This document shows, one piece after another, positions 17,574 to 26,164 of a DNA stretch of 39,076 nucleotides. Where the stretch lies: assembly GCF_030678915.1 (NCBI RefSeq), contig NZ_JAUUTZ010000036.1:1-39076 (forward strand). The letters run 5' to 3'. Numbering within the stretch: position 1 is the stretch's first letter; the number at the start of each line of letters is the position of its first letter. The position numbers were made by a program, and so were the translations under genes. The notes below the pieces were generated by a model that saw only the letters and a program-made list of their open reading frames with translations, was not told where the DNA came from and did no database searches. The stretch is from Paracoccus wurundjeri (GTDB taxonomy: Bacteria > Pseudomonadota > Alphaproteobacteria > Rhodobacterales > Rhodobacteraceae).

Positions 17574-18231
17574 GTGAGGGGGGCTTTCGGAATAATCCTC
17601 GGCCGGGCCGGAAGACTGGCGGGCATCGCCACTTCGGGTTCCGGCCGCTGGTCGGCATTTGCGCTGTTCATTCTGGTTCTTGCGCTTGGTTTTCTGGGCG
17701 TCTGGCTATCGGTTCGCATGATCGCATGGAACAAGGGAACAAGGCTTTCTACGACGCGTTGGAAAACATGGATGGCGCCGAGGCTCTGCGCCAGATCGGT
17801 GTTTTCTTCGCGATCGTCGGGGCGTTTCCTGTTCCTTCCTGCGGGCGCGCCGGTCATGGATGACGACTTGCCGACCGCCGTCAGTTATCCCGAACGCCCT
17901 GAGGCCCACGGGATTGCGCGGGCTCAGGCGTGATCCGCCGTGCGGGTGGAGTCACCGGCTTGTCACCGCGAGTGGCGTGAGCGGGCTGTCGATGGGTGAA
18001 AGGCAGCGTGTCGGCCTTGCCCGTGCAATCCTCAACCGCCCCGACTGGCTTATCCTTGACGAAGCGACTGCCGCACTGGATGCCGCAGTCGAGCTTGATC
18101 TATTGCGCTGGCTGCGGCAGGAGCTGCCGCAAACCGCCATCATCATCACCGCGCATCGTAAACCGTCGGGTCTCGTCGCAGAGCGGATCCTGGATCTGGG
18201 CGGGACCGAGGATCAGAGGGAGACAGCATGA
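17574..18231 (+). pseudogene. Internally deleted SbmA/YddA-like ABC transporter
   Basis: The 5' piece from GTG 17574 reads IILGRAGRLAGIATSGSGRW then FALFILVLALGFLGVW, a first membrane helix, and after a one-base shift near 17735 NKAFYDALENMDGAEALRQI, typical of the SbmA/BacA/YddA group. The 3' piece (SMGERQRVGLARAILNRPDW, LILDEATAALDAAVELDL, IIITAHRK) is the end of the ATPase domain. Several hundred residues between them, including most helices and the Walker A, are missing, and stops occur in the joining region. The GTG lies seven bases after the receptor's stop and the final TGA overlaps the next ATG, so it belonged to the same operon. Confidence 0.75.
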
Positions 18232-18359
18232 CAGCAGAAGCCATCCACATTCCGGCCCGTGACACGCTTGCCGATACAAAACTGCAATCCGTGCTGCTGT
18301 TATTGCCGCGGATGGGCGGACTTATTGTATTCGATATCGTTGCGGATTGCTTTCAATGA
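18228..18359 (+). CDS. Small ORF, possible frameshifted HemP-like hemin-uptake protein
   Basis: ATG 18228 overlaps the stop of the ABC relic (ATGA) and opens a 43-codon frame (MTAEAIHIPARDTLADTKL and onward) ending where chaN begins. In the neighbouring frame the last ~17 codons read AADGRTYCIRYRCGLLSM, resembling the G-x-x-Y-x-(I/L)-R core of HemP. A one-base shift would therefore restore a HemP of normal size (~45-60 residues). HemP genes commonly accompany TonB heme receptors. The similarity is short, so this assignment is tentative; the frame could also be unrelated. Confidence 0.35.
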   Translation: MTAEAIHIPARDTLADTKLQSVLLLLPRMGGLIVFDIVADCFQ

Positions 18360-19146
18360 ACGGGGTGCGCTGGCTGGATCAGCGGGGTGAAACCCTGGAT
18401 TGCCCGACCGTGATAAAACGCGCATCGGCGGCACGCGTGGTCTTATTGGGTGAACGTCACGACCGGGCCGGGCACCATCGCTGGCAGTTGCATGTCGCGG
18501 CGGCTTTGGCCAGCCTGCGCCCGATCACGATGGGTTTCGAGATGTTCCCCGCCCGTGCCAGTCCGATATTGGCCGAATGGGTCGCTGTGACCTGACCGAA
18601 GAAGAATTCCTGTCGCGTGTGGACTGGGCCAGCGTCTGGGGATTCCCGGCCGAACTTTATATGCCGCTGTTTCATTTCTGCCGGGACATGCAGATCCCCA
18701 TGATCGGGCTGAACGTCAAAAGAGAACTGGTGCGTTCGGTTGGCTCATCGGGCTGGGGCGGCACATCGGATGACCTGAAAGAGGGGCTGACCCGCCCGGC
18801 CGTCTCGCCCATGGCCTACCGTCGCTTCATCTTCGATCTGACCGGCGGAAGCCGACCGGATCGCAAGGCGAAAGCCCCGGATGACCCCGCATTCGACAGT
18901 TTCGTGGCGGCGCAGGAAGTCCGGGATAGGGCTTTTGCAACCCGTCTGACGGATTCCGTGACGCAGCACCTGGACCGGCTGGCCATTGGTATCATGGGGA
19001 AAGGTCATATCCAATATGGCGGTGGTGTGCCGTGGCAATTGCGCGACCTTGGAATAGCAGAGAGTTTCGTTGCCGTGCCGGCAGATATGGACGAGCCTTG
19101 CGATCCGCATGCCGCCGACGTGACCATGCTGCTTCGGAACCCGTAG
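18356..19146 (+). pseudogene. chaN: ChaN-family (heme-binding, DUF399) lipoprotein-like gene, frameshifted
   Basis: The N-terminal part from ATG 18356 contains the hallmark VVLLGERHDRAGHHRWQLHV and GFEMFPARASPILAEW. The frame then ends at TGA 18593-18595. The family sequence continues without loss in the next frame (LTEEEFLSRVDWASVWGF, PMIGLNVKREL, and the C-terminal GIMGKGHIQYGGGVPWQLRD) to 19146. A single indel near 18580 therefore splits an otherwise full-length ChaN. ChaN relatives bind heme and are regulated by iron. No lipoprotein signal is seen before the first part, in line with many rhodobacterial homologues. It closes the decayed iron-uptake locus. Confidence 0.85.
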
Positions 19147-19644
19147 GAACGGCTCGTGATGGCAGAGCCGGGCCGGAACCAGTCAAAATGGATCGGTCCC
19201 GGATTGGCGGCAGGCATGTCGAACAAAATGCGATGCCGTGTTGTTGCCAGACAGGTTATGAAAATTGATCGTCGGCGGGATGAAACCGGCGGCATTCGAG
19301 AAGTGGGTGTCTGAGAATTTTGTTACTTGCTTTCCGCACTGGAACTGGGCAGATCACAACGATTGCCATCGTTCTGTCATGAGAAATCGGCCTGAGTCGT
19401 TAGTGCCGATAGGTCTCATAAGTTATTGAAATTGCACTTCCTTTACATGAGTGTATCGATACCCATCTGTACCAAAGAAATATCCGAACTGCTGGGTAAA
19501 CGGTCAAGCAATCTTCGAATGGACGTGATGAAGTATTTCCTACGTCGCTTATTAAGTTGCAGACGCAAGTATAGTATTGTTTACAGATTGCCCAACGGCT
19601 CATTTGTTTAATCGTCGTGACGCGATAAGCGCATACCTTGTGTG
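19147..19644. other. Intergenic region without a supported gene
   Basis: Just after chaN a weak hairpin (CGGCTC / GAGCCG, nine-base loop, about 19150-19170) occurs without a T-run. The rest, notably 19400-19640, is more AT-rich than its surroundings. Short frames there (for example 19426-19611) have no ribosome-binding site or recognisable similarity. Nothing else was found. Confidence 0.45.
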
Positions 19645-20574
19645 TTAGCTATTCCCGGGTAATCTCATCTGCATAAAATCCAGAAAGGCGAGCGTTCCGC
19701 CACTTACCAGATCTTTATGAGGGAAGATGGCATAAAGCCCAACCTTTTCAAGATCTTTTTCCGGCATAAGCCTGACCAGACGTCCCGCCTCGAGATCGGC
19801 TTTCGCATGGAATTCATACAGATTGGCGATCCCGACACCAGAGATGCAAGCCTGTCGGATGAAGTCGCCGTTATCCGAGCACAGAACAGTACCGACTGCG
19901 ATATTTCGCCGCTTTCCTTTCGTGATGGCGATCCATGGCTCGGGATCGCCGGATAAAAGGCTTTGGATGCAATTGTGCTGTGACAATTCAGCGAGGCGCA
20001 AAGGGGTTCCATGTTCTGCAAGATAGGCGGGGGACGCGCAAAGCACACGGTTCATGCTGCCGAGTTTCCGCGAGGCCATTTTCACTCCTGGCCATTCCCG
20101 CAGTACAATCGCGGCATCGATCCGATGTCTGACGATATCCGGAAGCGCGCTTGTCACGAAGAAGTCGAGGGTGATCTCGGGATATCGACGCATGAAACCT
20201 GAGACCTGAGGGCTGAGAATCGCAGATGTCACCGACGGAGGGGCGCTGATGCGGATATGTCCGGTGATTTTATGCCTGTCACCGGTGCCCGTTGCAACGG
20301 CTGTATCGATCTCGTTCAGGATCGCGATGCAGCGTTCCTGAAATCGTTTTCCTTCTTCAGTCACGGTAACGCGGCGTGTGGTTCGATAGAGAAGCGCCGT
20401 CCCGAGAGCTTCTTCGAGAGCAGCGATCTGCTTGCTTACGCTGGAGACCGATATTCGCATCTGCCGGGCCACTTCGGAGAAGTTTTCCGTATCGGTTACA
20501 GCGACGAAGACCCGCAGTGATCGGATGGAAGCTTCATCGAGAGGAAAGCTCGGGCGCTCCATATTTGTTTCCAT
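19645..20574 (-). CDS. LysR-family transcriptional regulator
   Basis: A 309-residue LysR-type protein. The winged helix-turn-helix spans residues ~15-75 (FVAVTDTENFSEVARQMRIS, VSSVSKQIAALEEALGTALL, YRTTRRVTVTEEG), followed by the linker helix and a periplasmic-binding-protein-like effector domain (HIRISAPPSVTSAILSP at ~105, then MASRKLGSMNRVLCASPAYL). Length and domain order are normal. Start ATG 20574 is fitting; a second ATG lies four codons in. The gene is divergent from the amidohydrolase-transporter operon with only ~91 bases between the starts, so by the usual LysR logic it should control that operon in response to its substrate. Confidence 0.92.
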   Translation of the reverse strand: METNMERPSFPLDEASIRSLRVFVAVTDTENFSEVARQMRISVSSVSKQIAALEEALGTALLYRTTRRVTVTEEGKRFQERCIAILNEIDTAVATGTGDRHKITGHIRISAPPSVTSAILSPQVSGFMRRYPEITLDFFVTSALPDIVRHRIDAAIVLREWPGVKMASRKLGSMNRVLCASPAYLAEHGTPLRLAELSQHNCIQSLLSGDPEPWIAITKGKRRNIAVGTVLCSDNGDFIRQACISGVGIANLYEFHAKADLEAGRLVRLMPEKDLEKVGLYAIFPHKDLVSGGTLAFLDFMQMRLPGNS

Positions 20575-20615
20575 TGTGGAAAAAGCTATTTCTCATAACA
20601 ACACATTGTTTCCAT
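20565..20615. promoter_or_regulatory. Divergent control region with a repeated TTGTTTCCAT
   Basis: Two direct copies of TTGTTTCCAT (20565-20574 and 20606-20615), 41 bases apart, lie at the LysR start codon and in the 91-base gap to the amidohydrolase gene. The spacing is close to four helical turns, which would place both on one DNA face. They are candidates for LysR binding, although the classical T-N11-A palindrome is not obvious. Confidence 0.35.
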
Positions 20616-20665
20616 GGTCAAGCTGTTCATAGTCTTGAGTGGAAGACGGGTTTGGGGAGGGATTG

Positions 20666-21304
20666 ATGTCGGAAAGCTTGACGCTTGACGAATTGAACAA
20701 GCGTGGTTTCGCTGGACGGAGCGGCTTCGGAAGGGCCCCCGCTCTGGTCATAGTAGATTTTGTTTCTGCCTTCACCACTCCGACACATCAGCTTGGTTCA
20801 GACGTGTCCGAGGAAATCGCTGAGACGAATTATCTGACCCGCGCTTTCCGGCATGTGGGTCATCCGGTGATCTATACGACTATTGAATACGAAACTGCAG
20901 AAGAGGCTGCCACTTCGAACTGGAGCTACAAGATTGCCGGTGTTTCCACGCTTTTCGCAGGAAGTGCAGATGCTGCGCAGGACGAAAGGCTGGAGCGATT
21001 GCCGACTGACCCGATCATTGCGAAACAGTATGCCAGCGCATTTTTCGGCACCGAACTGCATGATCTGTTGCAAAAGTCGAGGGTCGATACGGTGGTCCTC
21101 GCCGGATGCAGTACAAGCGGCTGTGTTCGTGCCACGGCCGTCGACGCCTGCCAATACGGCTATAAAGCGGTGATCTGCAGGGAGGCGGTTGCCGACAGGC
21201 ATCGTGATGCGCACGAACAGGCTTTGATCGATGTCGATCTGAAATACGGCGATGTGCTTGACCGTGCCGAAATCATGGCTCTGCTGACAGCGACGCAGAT
21301 CTGA
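20666..21304 (+). CDS. Isochorismatase-fold cysteine amidohydrolase (N-carbamoylsarcosine amidase-like)
   Basis: A 212-residue cysteine hydrolase. Its catalytic triad is visible: Asp in ALVIVDFVSAFT near residue 30, Lys in PIIAKQYASAFFGTEL near 120, and the nucleophilic Cys in VVLAGCSTSGCVRATA near 155. The GCSTSGCVRAT block is that of N-carbamoylsarcosine amidases, maleamate hydrolases and related ureide or amide hydrolases, which release ammonia and sometimes CO2. ATG 20666 is chosen because GGGGAGGG stands just upstream; a longer frame to 20639 lacks this. It is the first gene of a seven-gene operon encoding an importer and two further hydrolases, so its substrate is probably the imported compound or a derivative. 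Confidence 0.88.
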   Translation: MSESLTLDELNKRGFAGRSGFGRAPALVIVDFVSAFTTPTHQLGSDVSEEIAETNYLTRAFRHVGHPVIYTTIEYETAEEAATSNWSYKIAGVSTLFAGSADAAQDERLERLPTDPIIAKQYASAFFGTELHDLLQKSRVDTVVLAGCSTSGCVRATAVDACQYGYKAVICREAVADRHRDAHEQALIDVDLKYGDVLDRAEIMALLTATQI

Positions 21305-21329
21305 AGAATGGTTATCAGGGGAGGAAAAA

Positions 21330-22307
21330 ATGCAAGGTTACAGAATTCCCGCTATTAGGATGTGGGCGACAACTTCGCTTGTGGCCGCCTCACTTTCAAT
21401 GGTGGCTGTCGCGGCGTTCGCGCAGGACGCGGTTCGCATCGGGCTGGCGACTCAGGCCTGGTGGCCAACCGTGGTTGCGGAAACCGCCGAACGGCAAGGC
21501 CTGTTCGAGAAAGAAGGGCTCGCGGCGGAACTGACAGTCTACCAGAGCGGCGGAGAGACGTTCACCGCACTTGCCGCTGATGCGGCGGATGTTATCTCTA
21601 TTCAGCCTTCGATTGTTGCGACCGGCCGCATGCGTGGCGTGAACGCGCGCATGGTCGCTCAGGGCTCGGATGCGAATTACGGCTGGCATCTGATTGTTCC
21701 AGAGGACAGTACGATCAATGACGTTTCGGAACTGGAAGGTGCCAATGTGGGAATTACAGCAGCCGGCAGCCTGTCTGATTTTCTCGCTCAATGGACGCTG
21801 CATGAGAAGGGGGTCACATTCAATCCTGTACCCCTTGGCGGCGGCGGGCTGGTGCCTAATTTGTTGTCGGGGAATGTGGATGCAGCTGTTGTTTTCTCAC
21901 CGCTGAGCTTTCAGGTGATGGAACAGGGGCAAGGGCGCAGCCTGATCGATTACGGCAGAGAAATTCCACCGCATCTGAATTCCGGTTGGGCGGCATCGGA
22001 TGCTTTCATCGAAACCAGCCCTGATGTTCTCCAGCGGACACTGAATGCGATCTATGGCGGTGTAGCCTGGTTGCAGGCGAATGAGGAAGAGGCCGTCGCG
22101 CTTCTCATGGAACTGAACCAGATTGACCGTGTGACCGCTGAACGCGAATACCGTGAGCAGTTCAGCAGACTGTCGGCCGATGGTGCCATGACGGTTGAAG
22201 GGGCACAATTGGCGAACGATCTGGCCGTCATTGGCGGTATGACCGATCTCGCCCCAGCCGAAGACATCGTTGATACCGGCATCCAGCCAATTCCGACGGA
22301 GTTCTGA
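21330..22307 (+). CDS. NitT/TauT-type ABC transporter substrate-binding protein
   Basis: A 325-residue periplasmic protein with a Sec signal peptide (TTSLVAASLSMVAVAAFAQ, cleavage after AFA near residue 32). The mature protein starts with VRIGLATQAWWPTVVAETAE and shows the SsuA/TauA-like two-lobe pattern (ELEGANVGITAAGSLSDFLA, VDAAVVFSPLSF). Such proteins bind sulfonates, nitrate, thiamine precursors or other small amphipathic compounds; the ligand here is unknown. GGGGAGG precedes ATG 21330. It lies 25 bases after the amidohydrolase gene and starts the transporter block. Confidence 0.9.
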   Translation: MQGYRIPAIRMWATTSLVAASLSMVAVAAFAQDAVRIGLATQAWWPTVVAETAERQGLFEKEGLAAELTVYQSGGETFTALAADAADVISIQPSIVATGRMRGVNARMVAQGSDANYGWHLIVPEDSTINDVSELEGANVGITAAGSLSDFLAQWTLHEKGVTFNPVPLGGGGLVPNLLSGNVDAAVVFSPLSFQVMEQGQGRSLIDYGREIPPHLNSGWAASDAFIETSPDVLQRTLNAIYGGVAWLQANEEEAVALLMELNQIDRVTAEREYREQFSRLSADGAMTVEGAQLANDLAVIGGMTDLAPAEDIVDTGIQPIPTEF

Positions 22308-22310
22308 TCC

Positions 22311-23066
22311 TTGGCGCTGTTCGCAATTCCAGACTGGGTCGTCAGGTCTGCATTGGTCGTCGGCTTCCTGGCGGTTTGGGAGCTGGGTTCCCGAACCGGG
22401 ATGGTTGATCCCAGGCTGCTTCCTGCTGCTTCGACGGTTATCGGCACGGCCCTCTCGCTGTTGGAGACGGCGGCTTTCCGCGCGCATCTCTGGACCACCA
22501 TCGCGCAGACCATGGCAGCGTTCATCATCGCGGTTCCGGTAGGCGCCATCCTTGGCCTGCTGATTGCCGAACGCCCCTATGCCAGTGAAGTGCTGAAACC
22601 ACTCGTCTTCTTCGTTTTCAGTATTCCGAAATCGATCTTTCTACCGATGTTCATCCTGGCGTTCGGTATTGGCTTTGGCCAGAAAGTTGCCTTCGGTGTG
22701 TTCTCGGCCATCTTCATCATGATGATGACGGCGTTTGCGGCGGTGGAATCGGTCAAACGCGAACATCTGATGGTCGCCCGGGCGATGGGGGCGTCCTTCA
22801 TCCAGACATTGCGAAGCGTATATGCTCCGAGCATGGCCCCGGTTCTGCTTGAGGCGGTGCGCCTTGCGATGATCTTCAATTTCACCGGGATTCTTCTTGC
22901 CGAAATGTATGCATCTCGTTCCGGCGTGGGCAATCAGATGGGATTGTGGGGGCAGAACTTCATGATCGATCGTCTGCTCGCCGGCATTCTCATCGTTTCT
23001 GTTCTGGCCATCTTGTTCAATGAGGTTGTCCGAGCACTGGAAACTAGGTTGGAGCATTGGAGATGA
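22311..23066 (+). CDS. NitT/TauT-type ABC transporter permease (first)
   Basis: A 251-residue inner-membrane protein with about six hydrophobic segments. It carries the ATPase-contact (EAA) loop, here ARAMGASFIQTLRSVYAPSM near residues 155-175. The N-terminal LGSRTGMVDPRLLPA is usual for SsuC/TauC-like permeases. It begins with TTG 22311, three bases after the binding-protein stop; I see no ATG that would keep the first helix. The last four bases (ATGA) overlap the ATPase start, so translation is coupled. Confidence 0.9.
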   Translation: MALFAIPDWVVRSALVVGFLAVWELGSRTGMVDPRLLPAASTVIGTALSLLETAAFRAHLWTTIAQTMAAFIIAVPVGAILGLLIAERPYASEVLKPLVFFVFSIPKSIFLPMFILAFGIGFGQKVAFGVFSAIFIMMMTAFAAVESVKREHLMVARAMGASFIQTLRSVYAPSMAPVLLEAVRLAMIFNFTGILLAEMYASRSGVGNQMGLWGQNFMIDRLLAGILIVSVLAILFNEVVRALETRLEHWR

Positions 23067-23848
23067 CCACAATGACAACTGTTTCCGCGAGAGGTACGGT
23101 TCAGGTCGAGAACCTGACCCAGATCCACCGCAGCGGCGAACGCACCACCCACGCTCTCGACAATATTTCCTTTACCATTCCTGCTGGAAAATTTGTCTCA
23201 GTCGTGGGGCCAAGCGGCTGCGGAAAATCTTCGCTTCTGATGCTGTTGGTGGGGCTGGCGCAAAGCACTTCGGGCGAGCTTCGCGTCGCCGGTCGGCCCG
23301 TTGCCGGTCCGGATCCTGCGCGGATCGGGGTGGTTTTCCAGGAAGCCAATCTTTTTCCGTGGCTGACAGCGCGCAAGAATGTGGAATTCCCGCTGATGAT
23401 CCGCAACATGTCCGTGAAGGAGCGCGAGACAAAAGCGCGAGACGCACTGGAGCTGGTTGGTCTGGACGAATTCGGTGACCGCTATCCACACGAGCTTTCA
23501 GGCGGTATGCGACAACGCGTTTCCATCGCGCGCGGCATTGTTCAGGATCCCGATGTTCTGATGATGGACGAGCCATTCGCTGCGCTTGACGAGCAGACCC
23601 GCATGGTCATGGGTGATGAATTGCTAAGGATTTGGGAACGTACCGGGAAGACAGTGGTTTTCGTCACGCATAGTCTGACCGAGGCGATCTATCTTTCGGA
23701 TCATGTGCTGGTGCTATCGGCGCGGCCGGGCCGGATTATCGACCGTATCGATATCGATTTGCCGCGCCCGCGCACATTCGAGCTGACATCGTCAGCAGAG
23801 TTCATTCAGATCCGCAACCGGATCTGGGAACAAATCAGGACGGCCTGA
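23063..23848 (+). CDS. NitT/TauT-type ABC transporter ATP-binding protein
   Basis: A 261-residue ATPase with Walker A VGPSGCGKSS near residue 48, the Q-loop in VVFQEANLFPWLTA, signature LSGGMRQRVSIARG, Walker B VLMMDEPFAALDE and switch histidine in VVFVTHSLTEAIYLSDHVLV. These features, and the C-terminal length, are those of SsuB/TauB-type importers. ATG 23063 overlaps the permease stop. It sits between two permease genes, so it probably powers a heterodimeric membrane pore. Confidence 0.93.
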   Translation: MTTMTTVSARGTVQVENLTQIHRSGERTTHALDNISFTIPAGKFVSVVGPSGCGKSSLLMLLVGLAQSTSGELRVAGRPVAGPDPARIGVVFQEANLFPWLTARKNVEFPLMIRNMSVKERETKARDALELVGLDEFGDRYPHELSGGMRQRVSIARGIVQDPDVLMMDEPFAALDEQTRMVMGDELLRIWERTGKTVVFVTHSLTEAIYLSDHVLVLSARPGRIIDRIDIDLPRPRTFELTSSAEFIQIRNRIWEQIRTA

Positions 23849-23849
23849 G

Positions 23850-24620
23850 ATGGTTTGCCCCACAGCGAAAACAACGCGGCGAATCATCGTTCTGATCCTG
23901 TTGGCGTGCTGGGAATTGCTGCCGCGCCTGGGAGTCATCCCGTCACTATTTCTTCCCCCGCTCACGCTGACGGCCGCAGCATTATTCAGCGAGTTCTCGG
24001 TTTACTGGCAGCATCTGCTGGTGACACTTCAGGAGGTCGGTGCGGCTCTGTTCTTCGCTTGCGGCGGAGGGATCCTTTGCGGGATGCTGTTGGGGTCCTC
24101 AACGCGTCTGCGCCGGCTGCTATTGCCAGTGGTTTCTTCAGCTTACGCTATCCCACTGGTGGTGCTCTATCCACTTTTCACGGCTTGGTTCGGAATCGGG
24201 ATGCAATCGAAAGTGGTTTTTGCCAGCGTCTATGGATTTCTTCCGACGCTTCTGGGTGCCGCCGCAGGTATTCAGACCATTGATCGCAGCTTGATGATGA
24301 CTGCCCGAAGCATGGGTGCTTCGCCTGTGCAGCAGATCCGCTATGTGCTGCTTCCGGCGACCATGCCAACGGTTCTGTCGTCGCTCCGCATTGGCGGTGC
24401 GCTGGTGATCGTTGGTGTGGTGGTTTCGGAAATGCTGACATCCACCGCCGGGATCGGGTTTCTCATCTCTCGTTACAGGACCATGCTCGACAGTCCGCGG
24501 GTCTTCGCGGCTATTCTGCTCGTGCTGATGCTCGCAATCCTCTTCGATCTGTTGGTGCAATTTGCCGAGCGGCGGTTCACCGGCTGGAAGAAGAACGTCC
24601 CGGCAAAGACATTTCCATAA
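23850..24620 (+). CDS. NitT/TauT-type ABC transporter permease (second)
   Basis: A 256-residue permease with about six membrane segments and the EAA-loop ARSMGASPVQQIRYVLLPAT near residues 150-170. It is clearly homologous to, but different from, the first permease. The ATG lies one base after the ATPase stop. Two distinct permeases flanking one ATPase and one binding protein suggest a heterodimeric importer. Nothing shows which compound it takes up. Confidence 0.92.
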   Translation: MVCPTAKTTRRIIVLILLACWELLPRLGVIPSLFLPPLTLTAAALFSEFSVYWQHLLVTLQEVGAALFFACGGGILCGMLLGSSTRLRRLLLPVVSSAYAIPLVVLYPLFTAWFGIGMQSKVVFASVYGFLPTLLGAAAGIQTIDRSLMMTARSMGASPVQQIRYVLLPATMPTVLSSLRIGGALVIVGVVVSEMLTSTAGIGFLISRYRTMLDSPRVFAAILLVLMLAILFDLLVQFAERRFTGWKKNVPAKTFP

Positions 24621-24638
24621 TCATTCAGAGCAACATAT

Positions 24639-25331
24639 ATGAAAAAGATAACGCTCTCGTTCGACAACGGGCCCGATCCTGAGGTTACTCCCGCAGTGCT
24701 GGACGTGCTGGCACAGAAGGGAGTAAAGGCATCCTTCTTCGTGGTCGGAGACAAGCTTCGCGATCCTGAACGGCTGGCGCTTGCCCAGCGCGCCCATGCT
24801 GAAGGGCATTGGATCGGCAATCATACCTTCAATCATCTTGTACCACTGGGACGCAGTCAGCATGAAGGGGTGACCGCTCTGGAAATCGGGCGTACGCAGG
24901 ATTTGATCGGAGGGCTGGCACATGAGATGAAATTCTTCCGCCCCTTTGGCGGTGGAGGCAATCTCAACGCAGATCTTCTTGATCGGAACGCTCGCGACTA
25001 TCTGCAGAAGGAAGGGTTTACCTGTGTTCTGTGGAATGTCGTTCCGCGGGATTGGGAGCAGCCTGCGCAATGGGTTGAAACTGCGATGCAGATGTGTCGC
25101 ACAATCGATCACCCGTTGATCGTGCTGCACGACATCACGACCGGCGCCATGGCATATCTGGACGAGTTTATTGACCGGGCAGAACGTGACGGTATGACGT
25201 TCGTTCAGGATTTTCCCGCCGCATGCCTGCCCATGGTGCGCGGCAAGGTGATGTTTGACATGTCACCCTTTATCGCAGACCACGGAAGCCGAGCTTACGC
25301 CCGGCCCGAAATACGAAAGGACAGACTGTGA
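24639..25331 (+). CDS. Polysaccharide deacetylase-fold (NodB/PuuE-like) hydrolase
   Basis: A 230-residue NodB-fold protein without a signal peptide. Motif 1 reads ITLSFDNGPDPEVT, where the first Asp is the usual general base and the second, normally a metal-binding Asp in T-F-D-D-G-P, is Asn. Motif 2 is intact as GNHTFNHL with both metal histidines. The C-terminal LIVLHDI provides the usual leucine-histidine motif. Being cytoplasmic and embedded in a small-molecule catabolic operon, it more likely acts on an amide or ureide (as PuuE-type allantoinases do) than on a polysaccharide. The stop overlaps the next start by four bases. Confidence 0.88.
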   Translation: MKKITLSFDNGPDPEVTPAVLDVLAQKGVKASFFVVGDKLRDPERLALAQRAHAEGHWIGNHTFNHLVPLGRSQHEGVTALEIGRTQDLIGGLAHEMKFFRPFGGGGNLNADLLDRNARDYLQKEGFTCVLWNVVPRDWEQPAQWVETAMQMCRTIDHPLIVLHDITTGAMAYLDEFIDRAERDGMTFVQDFPAACLPMVRGKVMFDMSPFIADHGSRAYARPEIRKDRL

Positions 25332-26164
25332 AACTTCTCAGATATGGCGCATCGGGATCGGAAAAGCCCGGGCTTCTCGACAGCGAGGGTAATATTCGCG
25401 ATCTTTCGGGAATTGTGCCCGATATCGGGGGAGAGTGGCTGGACGATGACAATCTGCATCGCATCCGTAGCGCCGACATTGCCAAGTTACCGCTTGTCGG
25501 CCAAGGGCAGCGTATTGGCGCCTGCGTTGCAATACCGGTCAATTTTATCGCTGTGGGACTCAATTATGCCGATCATGCAGCGGAATCGGGGATGCCGCTT
25601 CCCTCTGAGCCGATCCTGTTTTCCAAAGCGCCCAATTGTATTGTCGGCCCTTGTGACGATGTGATCATACCTCCGGCCTCGTCAGGGCTCGATTGGGAAA
25701 TCGAGCTCGCATTCGTAATCGGAAAGCGCGCATGGAATGTGGAAGAAAGCGATGCGATGCAGCATATTGCGGGTTTTTGCATCTGTAATGACATTTCGGA
25801 ACGCACATGGCAGCTGGAGGGAACGGGCCAATGGCTGAAAGGCAAAAGTGCGCCAACCTTTGGACCACTTGGACCCTGGCTGGTCACGCGCGACGAACTG
25901 GATGATATCGGCAATCTGGCGATGGAACTGAAAGTAGACGGCAGGACGATGCAGTCAGGATCAACAAAGACGATGATCTTTGGTGTCTCTTTTCTGGTGT
26001 CTTATATCAGCAGGTTCATCGAATTGCAGCCCGGAGACGTGATCACGACCGGTACCCCTCCCGGGGTGGGGATGGGGATGAAGCCGCCGGTTTTCCTGAA
26101 AGCCGGGAATGTGATGGAGCTGTCAATTTGGGGGCTGGGCGAACAAAGGCAGATGGTCCGTTGA
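25328..26164 (+). CDS. Fumarylacetoacetate hydrolase-family protein
   Basis: A 278-residue FAH-superfamily enzyme with an N-terminal lid segment (LLRYGASGSEKPGLLDSEGN) and a C-terminal catalytic domain. This contains VGLNYADHAAESGMPLP, the metal-binding acidic pair in LDWEIELAFVIGKRAW, the CNDISERTWQ block and GDVITTGTPPGVGMGMKPP. These enzymes cleave C-C bonds, isomerise or decarboxylate oxo-acids; the group also includes ureidoglycolate lyase. The GTG start at 25328 overlaps the previous stop (GTGA). It ends the operon. Together with the amidase and NodB-fold hydrolase, it suggests stepwise breakdown of an imported nitrogen compound. Confidence 0.9.
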   Translation: MKLLRYGASGSEKPGLLDSEGNIRDLSGIVPDIGGEWLDDDNLHRIRSADIAKLPLVGQGQRIGACVAIPVNFIAVGLNYADHAAESGMPLPSEPILFSKAPNCIVGPCDDVIIPPASSGLDWEIELAFVIGKRAWNVEESDAMQHIAGFCICNDISERTWQLEGTGQWLKGKSAPTFGPLGPWLVTRDELDDIGNLAMELKVDGRTMQSGSTKTMIFGVSFLVSYISRFIELQPGDVITTGTPPGVGMGMKPPVFLKAGNVMELSIWGLGEQRQMVR

